Positions 1 to 7,063 of a DNA stretch of 10,000 nt are shown here, in pieces. The notes beneath the pieces are model-generated. The model was not told the origin of the DNA and ran no database searches. It was given only the letters and a program-made list of their open reading frames with translations. Position numbers and translations under genes: made by a program. The first letter of the stretch is position 1. Every line of letters begins with the position of its first letter. Source of the stretch: Chrysomallon squamiferum (Eukaryota > Mollusca > Gastropoda > Neomphalida > Peltospiridae); assembly GCA_012295275.1 (NCBI GenBank), contig CM022670.1, positions 7,816,712 through 7,826,711 on the forward strand, written 5' to 3'.

Positions 1-222
1 AGATGCTTCCACAGTGAGGTAACTATGTGAAGTAGACGAGTGAAACGCTGGCTGTTGGCCGGATGTTAAGTTGTTCATTGCGCCATCTAGCGGCGATGTA
101 TCTGAAGCTCGCTCCTTACTAGGATTCTGGCTCGAAACTCAAAGCAAAAATTCGACCGGGCCACTGCCCATAGTTCGAAAATATCGTAAGATGGGGCACT
201 CGTAAGTCGAGGTACCACTATA
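1..222 (-). mobile_element. Terminal fragment of a Tigger/pogo- or mariner-like DNA transposon
   Basis: Read on the minus strand, the segment starts at a TA dinucleotide (219-222) followed by AGTGGTACCTCGACTTACGA, then a second TTACGA copy and a TTTCGAAC block. A terminal GTACCTCG followed by spaced TTACGA repeats is the look I associate with inverted repeats of TA-targeting IS630/Tc1-mariner/pogo (Tigger) elements. The block is clearly less AT-rich than the DNA to its right, which fits an insertion. No transposase reading frame is visible, and the other terminus would lie to the left of the window. The family assignment comes from motif memory, so Tigger versus mariner is not settled. Confidence 0.6.
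80..94 (-). promoter_or_regulatory. CTCF-like motif inside the transposon end
   Basis: The plus strand reads GCGCCATCTAGCGGC at 80-94, so the minus strand contains AGATGGCGC. This matches the AGRKGGCGC core reported for bilaterian CTCF without a mismatch. One 9-bp match can occur by chance and occupancy cannot be judged from sequence. It lies within the transposon fragment, so copies of the element would carry the same site. Confidence 0.3.
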
Positions 223-227
223 TTTGT

Positions 228-346
228 GCGTATGTATGTATGTATGTATGTATGTATGTATGTATGTATGTATGTATGTATGTATGTATCTATGTATGTT
301 TGTATGTAAGTATGTATTTATGTATGCATGTATGTATGTGTACATG
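228..346. repeat. (TATG)n microsatellite
   Basis: A nearly pure TATG tetranucleotide run extends from about 230 to 288 and continues with scattered substitutions to about 346. It abuts the transposon end at 222. The open frame across it on the minus strand is only translated repeat (YIHTYIHT...) and is not a gene. Confidence 0.95.
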
Positions 347-1339
347 TAAATATCACTAATATTACAAGTTTAATCTCAAAGTTGAACAGTCACTGATGTA
401 CCAAAATAACTAGTAGCTAATTACGTAATAGCATGAATCACATTTTAAACAAATGAACTGAATTACAAAATTAATAGCTCTAAATGATTATTTCCGTCTC
501 CAAAAAATAACTCTGAATGCTTAAATATATATTATAAATCAAAATATATATTATGTAAAAGCGTAAATAGGTATTCTGATACGTACATTATATTAAGTTT
601 CATTTGTATGAAAAATAAATGACCTTGAACGTAGACCTTAACAACTGCATAACCTCTAAAAAAAACTTTTCCTTAGCAGTGCTGTTGTTAATACTACAAA
701 AAGCTTGAAGCTGAAGAACAGATGATGTTTGTTAGTCGTTTAGAGGGGCGTTTGAATTCTTTTCTATAAATAAAGATATGATCGCGTGAGAACCAGGAAG
801 AGTCACTGAACATATATCAAAATTCAGCAAGACTTTGATTAATTCTTTGATAATAGAATATTTACTGTTCTTTTGTATTCTCACAGTACATAATACTTTA
901 AAAAAAAAAAGAATAGAAAAAAAGAAGTATTAATTAAATTATTATTTTCTGTCGTTTGTTCTAGCATATAGTTATATATATATATATATGTATATAAATA
1001 TATGTATATATATAAACGGATAAGAAATAACTTATATATATATTAATTCCAATATGTTTACTTAATGAAAATTCATTCGAGGTTTTATATATGGATTTCT
1101 GCAAATGATTCATAATGATTCAAAATTAATCATGGAATTTAGTAATATTATTATTATTAACATTACCAGCCTGGTGAACTGCAATTAATTACAAAGAAAT
1201 GAAACATAAGTATAAAAGATCATTATCTACAAAAAGAAAATAATGTAACTATAAAAGCCTGTTACGGAATTTTTTTTTCAAAGAAATGTGGGTTATAATA
1301 TAATGAATGAAAATTAATTACTAACACTTTCTCCTCCAT
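347..1339. other. AT-rich DNA with no recognisable gene
   Basis: I find no coding exon, RNA gene or clear transposon here. It holds short homopolymers (A-run at 901-911), a short (TA)n patch with flanking TATATA variants at 973-1014, and a short ATT run near 1148-1158. It could be intergenic, or intron of the minus-strand gene if that gene continues leftward. Confidence 0.6.
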
Positions 1340-1565
1340 TGCTACCGTTTGTTTACGAAACGTTCTCCTGATTAGTTGTAACATCCGCCGCTAGACAACA
1401 ACGACTACTGAAGAAAGATTCAGATGCGCAATTTACGTGCTTTACTATCTCTAAGTGGATGAATCGTATAGTCAAGTACAGTCAGTTACACTATAACTGT
1501 TAACTTCCGTCATTAAACCCTGTGTCTATTCTTTGTTATTTGATATAGCGCAAAACATCGACATA
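1340..1565. other. CpG-dense, less AT-rich patch
   Basis: About a dozen CpG dinucleotides fall within about 225 bp (for example around 1346, 1356, 1361, 1386-1389, 1427, 1437, 1466, 1509, 1550 and 1559), while the flanks have few. A short inverted repeat, CGTTT...AAACG, lies at 1346-1362. There is no open frame of useful length. It may be a regulatory element, an old repeat or a small unmethylated patch; sequence alone does not decide. Confidence 0.35.
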
Positions 1566-2760
1566 GATGAAGAAAATGGTTACTACACAGATCTGTCTTA
1601 ATTTAACTTCTACTTCTTGTATAATCCCGCTTCACATATGTAACAAACTGTATTTAAGTGTTCTGTCTGCAGAATATAGGTTTATAGCAGATAACAGAGA
1701 ATGCTATATAATTGTCAGATTATGAAAATGTAGAAGATGATTAATAATCTTTGTTTAGATCTTTGTTTAGAAACGGTAACTGAAAATGATATTTTGGCCG
1801 AGAACATAACTATTTCAGTATATATGGCACAATCTGAAAAGACTATTTCAAAACATAGTATAGAGTGAAAAGACGTCGTCTAAACGTGGCACAGTCTTTT
1901 AAGTTAATTAATACTAATCAACGATCATTACCTCTGTTTCTCAGTGTTTGATCCTTCACTCCCTACAAAATAATAATTAAAAAAAAACATAATTACTTTT
2001 TTATAATATTTTTAAATGTAAATTAATTTAAAATATAATTTCAGGGATGCATTTCAAAAGAGTATGGAATTTTAACATTATGCATAATCATTTAATAATA
2101 TTAGTAATAGCAGGGGCAACATCACTAATAATAAATAAATAAATGATTTTTCTTATTTATAGAACTGTATCTACTTAAATAATTCGTATTTTTATTTATG
2201 TAAAATTATTTACACAAAATCCCTACCCCAGTTCCTGCTAGTGCTATCACATTTATCGGTATCATTGTTATAATTACAACACCATTGTCAGCATTGTCAT
2301 TAAATATTTTATCTACACAGATTGAATCTCTTCAAGATCTCTGCACGTATCTGAAAAAAACTGGTAACTTCCAGCTAAGAGAATATTCTCATCAACAAAG
2401 ATTTACAGTTATTCTGTTATCAATCACACATGAGTTCACGATAATGCAAATTGAATGGAAAAAAAAAAAAAATCATTATATATCTTAAGCTAAGTGTGTT
2501 GCAGCTATATTTACATTATTCCAAGGGAAGAAACTCCAGTTAGATAAAAATTGCAAAGTGTTTTTTTTTTTTTTGTTTGTTATAAATATGTTTTGTACGT
2601 ATATTAAACAATAATAACTATCCGACTTGCGTCGTAAACTTCAGTTTTGAAATTTATGTTAAAATATGTTTCACTCATGAAAATAGGAGACAGAAAAGTT
2701 TGTTAGAAAAAATCTTTAGCTGTACGTCATGCAATATAAATGTGTGTATACAGCTATACA
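1566..2760. other. AT-rich DNA, no confident gene
   Basis: The region is AT-rich with homopolymer runs (A-run near 1979-1987, A-run near 2459-2471, T-run 2562-2574). A plus-strand frame at 2285-2488 and a 52-codon plus-strand frame at 1567-1725 have no recognisable domain and look like chance frames. The only possible coding piece I see is a splice-bounded 31-nt segment on the minus strand at 1962-1932. Confidence 0.5.
1932..1962 (-). CDS. Possible 31-nt microexon, unconfirmed
   Basis: On the minus strand an acceptor-like T-rich stretch ends in TTATTTTGTAG, followed by 31 nt, then a donor-like GTAATG. Entered in the phase left by the 4088-4068 candidate exon (one base carried over), it is open and would add about ten residues (RSEGSNTEKQ) and leave phase 2. 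The peptide matches nothing I recognise. The preceding intron would be about 2.1 kb and full of repeats. Short segments with splice-like ends arise often in AT-rich DNA, so this is a weak candidate for a downstream exon of the Mesh-like gene. Confidence 0.15.
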
Positions 2761-2764
2761 AAAA

Positions 2765-2866
2765 CACAACAACAACAATAACAACAACAACAACAACAAC
2801 AACAACAATAATAATAATAATAATAATAACAACAATATATGTATTACTATTGTTATTGTTGTTACC
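2765..2866. repeat. (AAC)n/(AAT)n trinucleotide tract with foldback
   Basis: A run of AAC units (about 2767-2808) passes into AAT units (2809-2829) and back to AAC. It is followed by the near complement ATTGTTATTGTTGTT at 2849-2863. AACAACAATA (2828-2837) and TATTGTTGTT (2854-2863) could pair as a 10-bp stem. The minus-strand open frame over this tract (rich in I, V and N) is repeat translation, not a gene. Confidence 0.9.
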
Positions 2867-2959
2867 GTTATAATATATATTCGAAAATAAAAAAATAATA
2901 AATAAGAAAATAAATAAATAAGGCAACAAATAAATCAGTACAAATAGATAACAACACAA

Positions 2960-3110
2960 AAACAGAGTTTTAATTTCAGGATAATTTATTCACCAGTTCG
3001 TTTACACGTAAGATTTGATCATCAGACATCAGTATTGGTAGGAAGCTACCAAACGTCATCATTAGTTTGTGTTGATTACACAGTGAGAGATCAGAATTCA
3101 GCAAACAGGT
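2960..3110 (-). mobile_element. Possible degenerate retroelement 3' tail
   Basis: On the minus strand, a hairpin TTGGTAG-CTTC-CTACCAA (3052-3035) is followed by CTGATGTCTGATGATCAAAT, then ACGTGTAAACGAACTGG and AATAAA (2990-2985). It then runs into T-rich sequence and the trinucleotide tract. The combination of a CTGATGA motif near the end, a polyadenylation-like signal and a trailing simple repeat recalls 3' ends of Penelope-like or other non-LTR elements. No reverse transcriptase frame is present. The reading is inference; it could equally be unique sequence. Confidence 0.25.
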
Positions 3111-3310
3111 ATTTTACAAAGATGACAACATATTCGCAGATATTCATGAATTTTAGATAGGAAATTTGTTGATAATGACAACATGAATGTTCATATTTAG
3201 CACTTTAGAACGTTCATTGAACATTTTCTGAAACGTAAAGCCAAGAGAACAACGCCAAAGCCAAACAAGGCAACAACATAATGTTTACTTTCACACCTGG
3301 AAAGTAAAGA
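3111..3310. other. No gene seen
   Basis: AT-rich sequence without a recognisable exon or repeat. The minus-strand open frame starting here owes its length to the neighbouring CA/TG tract. Confidence 0.5.
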
Positions 3311-3324
3311 AATATATATATGTA

Positions 3325-3330
<6 letters not shown>

Positions 3331-3356
<26 letters not shown>

Positions 3357-3375
3357 GTGTGTGTGTGTGTGTGTG
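3331..3375. repeat. Perfect (AC)13(GT)9 palindrome
   Basis: Thirteen AC units (3331-3356) meet GT repeats (3357-3375) head-on, giving a perfect inverted repeat with arms of 19 nt and no spacer, centred on CACGTG. It could extrude as a cruciform, and alternating purine-pyrimidine sequence of this kind can also adopt Z-DNA. Confidence 0.95.
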
Positions 3376-3421
3376 ATAGAGAGTGTGTGTGTGTATATTA
3401 AATATATAAACATATATATTA

Positions 3422-3630
3422 AATATATACACATATAAATGTAGACATATACACACACATATATATATACACACACACACTCACTATATATAATATATAC
3501 ACATATAAATGTAGACATATACACACATATATATATACACACACACACTCACTATATATAATATATACACATATAAATGTAGACATATACACACATATAT
3601 ATACACACACACTCACTATATATACTATAT
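3422..3630. repeat. About 69-bp minisatellite, three copies
   Basis: The block carrying ATATAAATGTAGACATATAC recurs with the internal GTAGACATAT at 3441, 3511 and 3579, so spacing is 70 and 68 bp. Each unit also contains TA and CA runs ending in ACTCACTATATA. Length differences lie in the CA/TA runs, as expected from slippage. The ladder of overlapping minus-strand frames here ([14 protein letters not shown]) is repeat translation. Confidence 0.9.
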
Positions 3631-3697
3631 CATTTATGAAAAGGTTATATATGTGTATATATACGTAAAAGATAAAGAAAGATATATATGTTCGTGC

Positions 3698-3702
<5 letters not shown>

Positions 3703-3791
<89 letters not shown>
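3703..3791. repeat. Long (TA)n dinucleotide tract
   Basis: An almost uninterrupted TA run of about 85 bp (over 40 units) follows a short ACATACA leader and passes directly into GATA repeats. It is self-complementary and can form hairpins. Length calls here in any assembly are suspect. Confidence 0.97.
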
Positions 3792-3794
<3 letters not shown>

Positions 3795-3948
3795 TAGATA
3801 GATAGATAGATGTGTATGTGTGTATATATATATAGGTATAGATATAGATATAGACATATGCATTTATATATATATAGATATATATAGATTGATAGATAGA
3901 TAGATATACAGATAGATAGATAGATAGATAGATAGATACACAGAGATA
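3790..3948. repeat. (GATA)n compound microsatellite
   Basis: GATA runs occur at about 3792-3811 and 3891-3938, separated by TATATA, TGTGTGTATA and GATATAGATATAGA variants. It forms one compound array with the preceding (TA)n tract. Confidence 0.93.
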
Positions 3949-4067
3949 GACAGAAACGCATACACATATGCATATTAAAGACGTATAATTATTTTGTTCA
4001 TGTTATTTTGGGACGTATTTTATTTCTAAATCTTTATATACAAGTACGATTAAATATCAAAACTCAC

Positions 4068-4088
4068 TTGCTGAGCTATATCTTGACT
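4068..4088 (-). CDS. Candidate 21-nt microexon of the Mesh-like gene
   Basis: On the minus strand a good acceptor (TTATCATTTTCTTTCAG) is followed by 21 nt and a good donor (CAA|GTGAGT). Phase fits: the preceding exon leaves one base, and this segment reads (A)AG TCA AGA TAT AGC TCA GCA A, giving K-S-R-Y-S-S-A without a stop and leaving phase 1 again. The position is where the family has a short serine/aromatic stretch after the VWD segment, but seven residues cannot prove homology. Both splice sites are stronger than those of several surer exons. Its 21-nt length keeps frame if skipped. Confidence 0.4.
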
Positions 4089-4259
4089 CTGAAAGAAAAT
4101 GATAAGTTAATTATCGTGAAATTCTTCTAAATGTTCTTTCTCATTATGTATGTACATTTACTATAGGCTAAATAATTTTCAGAATTTACAAGTACAATTT
4201 TTTCGATTAAACCAGTTTTTAATAGTAATCAAGTAAGCCACGAAGATACATCTACTCGC

Positions 4260-4457
4260 TCACTTTTCTTTATTGTGATTATTATTGTGGTTGTTGTCGT
4301 TTTAGTTGTTGTTGGGTTTTTTGGGAGGTTAACTGTTTTGGGGGGTTGTTGTTGTTGTTGTTTTTTGTTTGTTTCTTTGTTTGTTTCTTTGTTTTATATT
4401 ATAATGTTTTTTTTTGTTGTTTTTTTTACTTTTTGATTTTTTTTTTTTTTTTTTTTT
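4260..4457. repeat. T-rich/(TTG)n(TTTG)n tract ending in T21
   Basis: Low-complexity plus-strand sequence made of TTG and TTTG/TTTC units, ending in an uninterrupted T run at 4437-4457. It lies in the intron between 4845 and 4089 of the minus-strand gene, so in the transcript it is A/CAA-rich. The T run could be the reversed poly(A) tail of an old retroposon, but I see no body attached to it. Confidence 0.85.
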
Positions 4458-4845
4458 GTTGATAATCTGACGTCATTGCCTAAGAGAAATGAAGAAAAAA
4501 ATCACTGTTATTTGATAGTTAATTAGCCATACATTTTCATGGGTTTGTACAGAAATTATTTAGTAAAATAGAAATATGCCAGATTCTGTATATTCCAACT
4601 AAATTATTTTATTATTTTCAAACTTTGTTTTTACTTAAGGATCGAGGCGAATAATACAAAATATACAATCATTTTTAAAAAGAGTAAAATTTCAGGTATT
4701 TAATCAGCATTTTAAATTCTTTTATATAAGTTAATAAAAACTCAGAACTGCATGTAAATGTAGCTTTCTCAATTTGTTCTCACATTTTTAGTTAACTGAA
4801 GATTCATTTAAACACGATCTCTCTCTGCTCTTCATTCATACTTAC

Positions 4846-4908
4846 TTAGTGCAGCCAGATCTACAGACACACTCTTCCTGAACAGCTTTTCTTCTTCACC
4901 GACAGCCC
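4846..4908 (-). CDS. Mesh-like gene, exon after the VWD GLLG motif (63 nt)
   Basis: The acceptor TCCTTCTTTTCAG precedes GGGCTGTC, and the donor is CTAA|GTAAGTA. The previous exon leaves one T, so the junction codon is TGG (W409), followed by AVGEEEKLFRKSVSVDLAAL and a leftover A. Either other frame would be wrong: frame 0 reaches TAG inside the exon. In Mesh/SUSD2 proteins the GLLG segment is followed by a spacer and then an EE-I/L-F...FG-W helix-like stretch. EEEKLFRKSVSV lies in the right place but lacks the usual FG.W, so similarity is modest. A second donor (GTATGA) lies 4 nt downstream; using it would run the 21-nt candidate exon into a stop. Confidence 0.7.
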
Positions 4909-4921
4909 CTGAAAAGAAGGA

Positions 4922-4924
4922 ATA

Positions 4925-4964
<40 letters not shown>

Positions 4965-5455
4965 GAGCAGTAGCAATAGCAGTGGTCGTGATAATGACAA
5001 TAACAATAACAATAACTTTTAATATTTTTATCGTTGGTATCATTATAATAATTGTTATTATTGTTATTATTATTATTATTACTATTATTATTATGATTAT
5101 TATTATTATTATATATATATATTATTATTATATCATTATTATTATTGTTATTATCACTATGATGATTATGAATAGTAGTAGTACTAGAAGTATAATAGTA
5201 GTAGTAGTAGTTGTAGTAGTCTTATGTTTTTTGTTGTTTTTATTGTTAATGTTATTATTTTGATCATAGTAGTAATAGTAGTTTTTGTATTATTATTATT
5301 ATTGCAATTATTACTATTCTTCTAAATAGTGTTTTTATATTGATGTTATTGTTATCATACTTTTATAATTATTATTCTTGCTATTGGTATATTTGTTGTG
5401 ATTATTAGCAGTAGTAGTACTAGTAGCAGAAGTAATAGTAGTAGTATGTTATTGA
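4922..5455. repeat. Intron filled with trinucleotide repeats (AAT, ATT, GTA/AGT)
   Basis: Most of the 688-bp intron 4909-5596 is trinucleotide repeat: AAT units at about 4922-4963, ATT units at 5052-5118 and 5126-5150 around a short TA run, GTA units at about 5190-5220, TTA/ATT units at 5289-5303, and AGT/GTA units at about 5405-5446. The plus and minus open frames across it (poly-I, poly-V, poly-L) are repeat translation. Confidence 0.95.
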
Positions 5456-5596
5456 AGTACGTATCATCATCATCATTGTTTTTTCCATCTATCTTCCATG
5501 CATTCAGAAACAGATATATAAACACCATACAAATGAGCAACATGAGATAACGGTTTATTACATATACTGAATAAAATCTGCAACCAAAACACTTAC

Positions 5597-5684
5597 ATGG
5601 ATGTTCTCCACTGTTAACTTTCCGATCATCTTCCTTATTATCATTCCATGAACCTAGTAATCCTCCATAGAAATTTCCAGTATT
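5597..5684 (-). CDS. Mesh-like gene, VWD exon with GLLG-W-ND motif (88 nt)
   Basis: A T10 tract and GTATACAG give the acceptor, and CCAT|GTAAGTG the donor. Phase 0 entry gives N380-P408: NTGNFYGGLLGSWNDNKEDD then RKVNSGEHP, leaving one base. GLLG-W-N-D....EDD is the hallmark late VWD segment (GLLGNWNGDPEDD in typical members). Its acidic/Asn residues belong to the region thought to bind calcium in VWD folds, and they are kept here although the N-terminal GDPH is lost. The exon begins exactly where the preceding one stops in phase 0. Confidence 0.9.
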
Positions 5685-5846
5685 CTGTATACAAAAAAAA
5701 AAACGAATAGTTAAATATTGGCAACTTTATTTTCTCACAACAGTTTTAGATGCATTTTCATCCATAACAGTCAGCGTTTATTTCTGTTACATTTGGAATA
5801 AAATTAATTAAATGCATCGAAATTAATTACACTAGCAACACTCTAC

Positions 5847-5992
5847 CTTAAACTCTGGTGGAAAATTCACATCCAGTTTTGGTGGGTATCTGTTTGCATC
5901 TATTCTAACACCAACTTCTGAACTGAATATCATTATGAAGATTCCATGACGATCAAGACTGGTCTTTGGTTCTTCTGTTATGACAGTAACAC
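5847..5992 (-). CDS. Mesh-like gene, VWD beta-strand exon (146 nt)
   Basis: The acceptor is TATATATGGTGCAG and the donor TTTAAG|GTAGAG. One carried-over G plus GT makes Gly331, followed by 48 codons: VTVITEEPKTSLDRHGIFIM, IFSSEVGVRIDANR and YPPKLDVNFPPEFK. Family VWD domains show GV.V......-SVVVMFSSG.GV.V.......L.V.V.LP..F at this place, so the match covers the whole exon. It leaves phase 0. The exon is clean of repeats although the intron on its 5' side is dominated by TA/CA tracts. Confidence 0.9.
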
Positions 5993-6029
5993 CTGCACCA
6001 TATATACGATGTTTATCACAAAATAATAT

Positions 6030-6146
6030 TTAAAATTTATATATATATATATATACACACACACACAAACACACACATACATTTATATAATATATACATG
6101 TACACACACACGCACACACTCACAAAATATATATATATATATAAAC
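6030..6146. repeat. Compound (TA)n(CA)n microsatellite
   Basis: TA runs at about 6038-6055 and 6126-6142 flank imperfect CA runs with CG and CT interruptions. The tract nearly fills the 179-bp intron 5993-6171 between two VWD exons and comes within about 25 nt of the donor at 6171. Confidence 0.93.
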
Positions 6147-6171
6147 AAAATGCAGAAGTGTAAACATTTAC

Positions 6172-6345
6172 CTCTGAAATCTTGCATTGTTAGAGGCTCC
6201 TCATCAAAGAATTTGACTTCATCGTCAACGTAGACAAGTAGACGATGATGAGTTGACACATTTGACGGAGAGAGGTGAATCTCAACAGTTTGACTGTGTT
6301 TACCTTTCACAGCCACAGCAGTCAGAACTGCCTCCTCATTCAGCT
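6172..6345 (-). CDS. Mesh-like gene, VWD middle exon (174 nt)
   Basis: The acceptor is TTTTATTTTCACAG and the donor CAGAG|GTAAATG. The carried A plus AG gives Lys273, followed by LNEEAVLTAVAVKGKHSQTV, EIHLSPSN, VSTHHRLLVYVDDEVKFF and DEEPLTMQDFR. The pattern ATVLTAVA-K...S.TVE..LS and L.VYVDGE is typical of VWD in Mesh/SUSD2. An N-glycosylation sequon, NVS, is present in the loop. Phase is 1 at both ends and the length divides by three, so skipping would preserve frame but delete the core of the sheet. Confidence 0.93.
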
Positions 6346-6574
6346 CTGTGAAAATAAAACACATTTCAGAGTTCACCTCTCACATTATTCCAGTATAAAA
6401 GTGTATCACTGTGAAGATATGAAGAGATTGGCTATATCTGAATGCATTTGTATGACCAGTCTTCATAATGAACACCATATCAATAATTAGTAAACGTTTA
6501 TTTTCATTTATGTCAAATCTCTTCAAGAAGCACGCATAACTTATAACTATGACATATCTGAAGGTTTCTCTTAC

Positions 6575-6688
6575 TTTTAAACCGCCCTTGTATCAAGATA
6601 CTTTCAGATTTGTACAACCATACATCATCTTCTTCATCCAAGTTATACTCTAATCCATCGAAGGTCTTCACGATACTAGATACTGATG
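6575..6688 (-). CDS. Mesh-like gene, VWD start exon with GDPH replaced (114 nt)
   Basis: The acceptor is TATATGTGCAG and the donor TTTAAAA|GTAAGAG. The carried G plus CA gives Ala235, then SVSSIVKTFDGLEYNLDEED, DVWLYKSES and ILIQGRFK. TFDGLEY and the closing I.IQGR are diagnostic of VWD. The four residues before the hydrophobic strand are normally GDPH; here the stretch reads SVSS. The usual FNG.GE hairpin is replaced by the acidic run LDEEDD. Phase is 1 at both ends. The intron 5' of it begins its 3' part with a TA/CA-rich stretch that makes a poor polypyrimidine tract. Confidence 0.92.
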
Positions 6689-6690
6689 CT

Positions 6691-6790
6691 GCACATATAT
6701 ATATATATTCACATATTAAATATACATATATACATACACACATACATATATTTATGCGTCAATACATGCACTCGTACATATTAATATATG
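6691..6790. repeat. TA/CATA-rich simple sequence
   Basis: Imperfect TA, ACATA and ATAC repeats lie immediately 5' (in transcript sense) of the VWD start exon and overlap its acceptor region. The plus-strand open frame reading IYIYSHIKYTYIHTHIHI across this stretch is repeat translation joined to the antisense of the exon. Confidence 0.8.
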
Positions 6791-7016
6791 TTTATATTTA
6801 GTGGTAGATCAAAGAGCTGAAATAAACAATTATTAAATTCTTTTCCAAACCACTGTTTTATTTATTTCTAGTAACCATTAAATATATTTATAGCTGCCAT
6901 GGCGTCATATAATTAATTGTATGTTAAAAATGAATGCACTGCATTATTAAATAAAATTTTTTTACTTTTTTTCTCTTTACTTAGCTCTATATATCTTTAT
7001 ATAAGTATATTTTTAT

Positions 7017-7051
7017 TTATTTGTTTGTTTGTTTGTTTGTTTGTTTGTTTG
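7017..7051. repeat. (TTTG)n microsatellite next to a splice donor
   Basis: Eight or so TTTG units end only 12 nt from the donor at 7063. In the minus-strand transcript this is a (CAAA)n stretch shortly after the GTTAGT donor. Confidence 0.95.
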
Positions 7052-7063
7052 TGAGACACTAAC

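Noticed and set aside
139-345. Minus-strand frame of about 68 codons with repeated YIHT
   Set aside because: It is the translation of the TATG microsatellite joined to transposon-end sequence; no domain, and the composition is set by the repeat.
1567-1725. Plus-strand 52-codon frame (begins MKKMVTTQIC) next to the CpG-dense patch
   Set aside because: Too short and without a domain or signal sequence; the only support is its position next to the CpG patch, which is not evidence of translation.
2290-2365. Minus-strand acceptor-like TTTTTTTCAG followed by a short frame ending in TAG, considered as a terminal exon of the Mesh-like gene
   Set aside because: In the needed phase it would give only about a dozen residues with no family resemblance, and T-run plus CAG arises often here. 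A terminal exon should also carry membrane or sushi sequence.
2285-2488. Plus-strand 67-codon frame
   Set aside because: No recognisable domain, it ends in a poly-A-derived lysine run, and it lies in AT-rich DNA where frames of this length occur by chance. No convincing splice sites tie it to other exons.
2675-2959. Minus-strand 94-codon frame rich in I, V, N and L, resembling a membrane protein
   Set aside because: The hydrophobic run is translation of AAC/AAT repeats and AT-rich sequence, not a transmembrane gene.
3000-3060. Active hammerhead ribozyme
   Set aside because: CTGATGA is present but the matching GAAA strand and a plausible stem II are absent.
3214-3973. Overlapping minus-strand frames up to 184 codons with IYIYIY and CVYICV motifs
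   Set aside because: All lie within the CA/TG palindrome, 69-bp minisatellite, (TA)n and GATA tracts; simple-repeat translation.
4861-5263. Poly-isoleucine/valine frames on both strands
   Set aside because: They are translations of AAT/ATT/GTA repeats in an intron. The piece at 4861-4908 in the minus frame is a wrong-phase shadow of the exon at 4908-4846.
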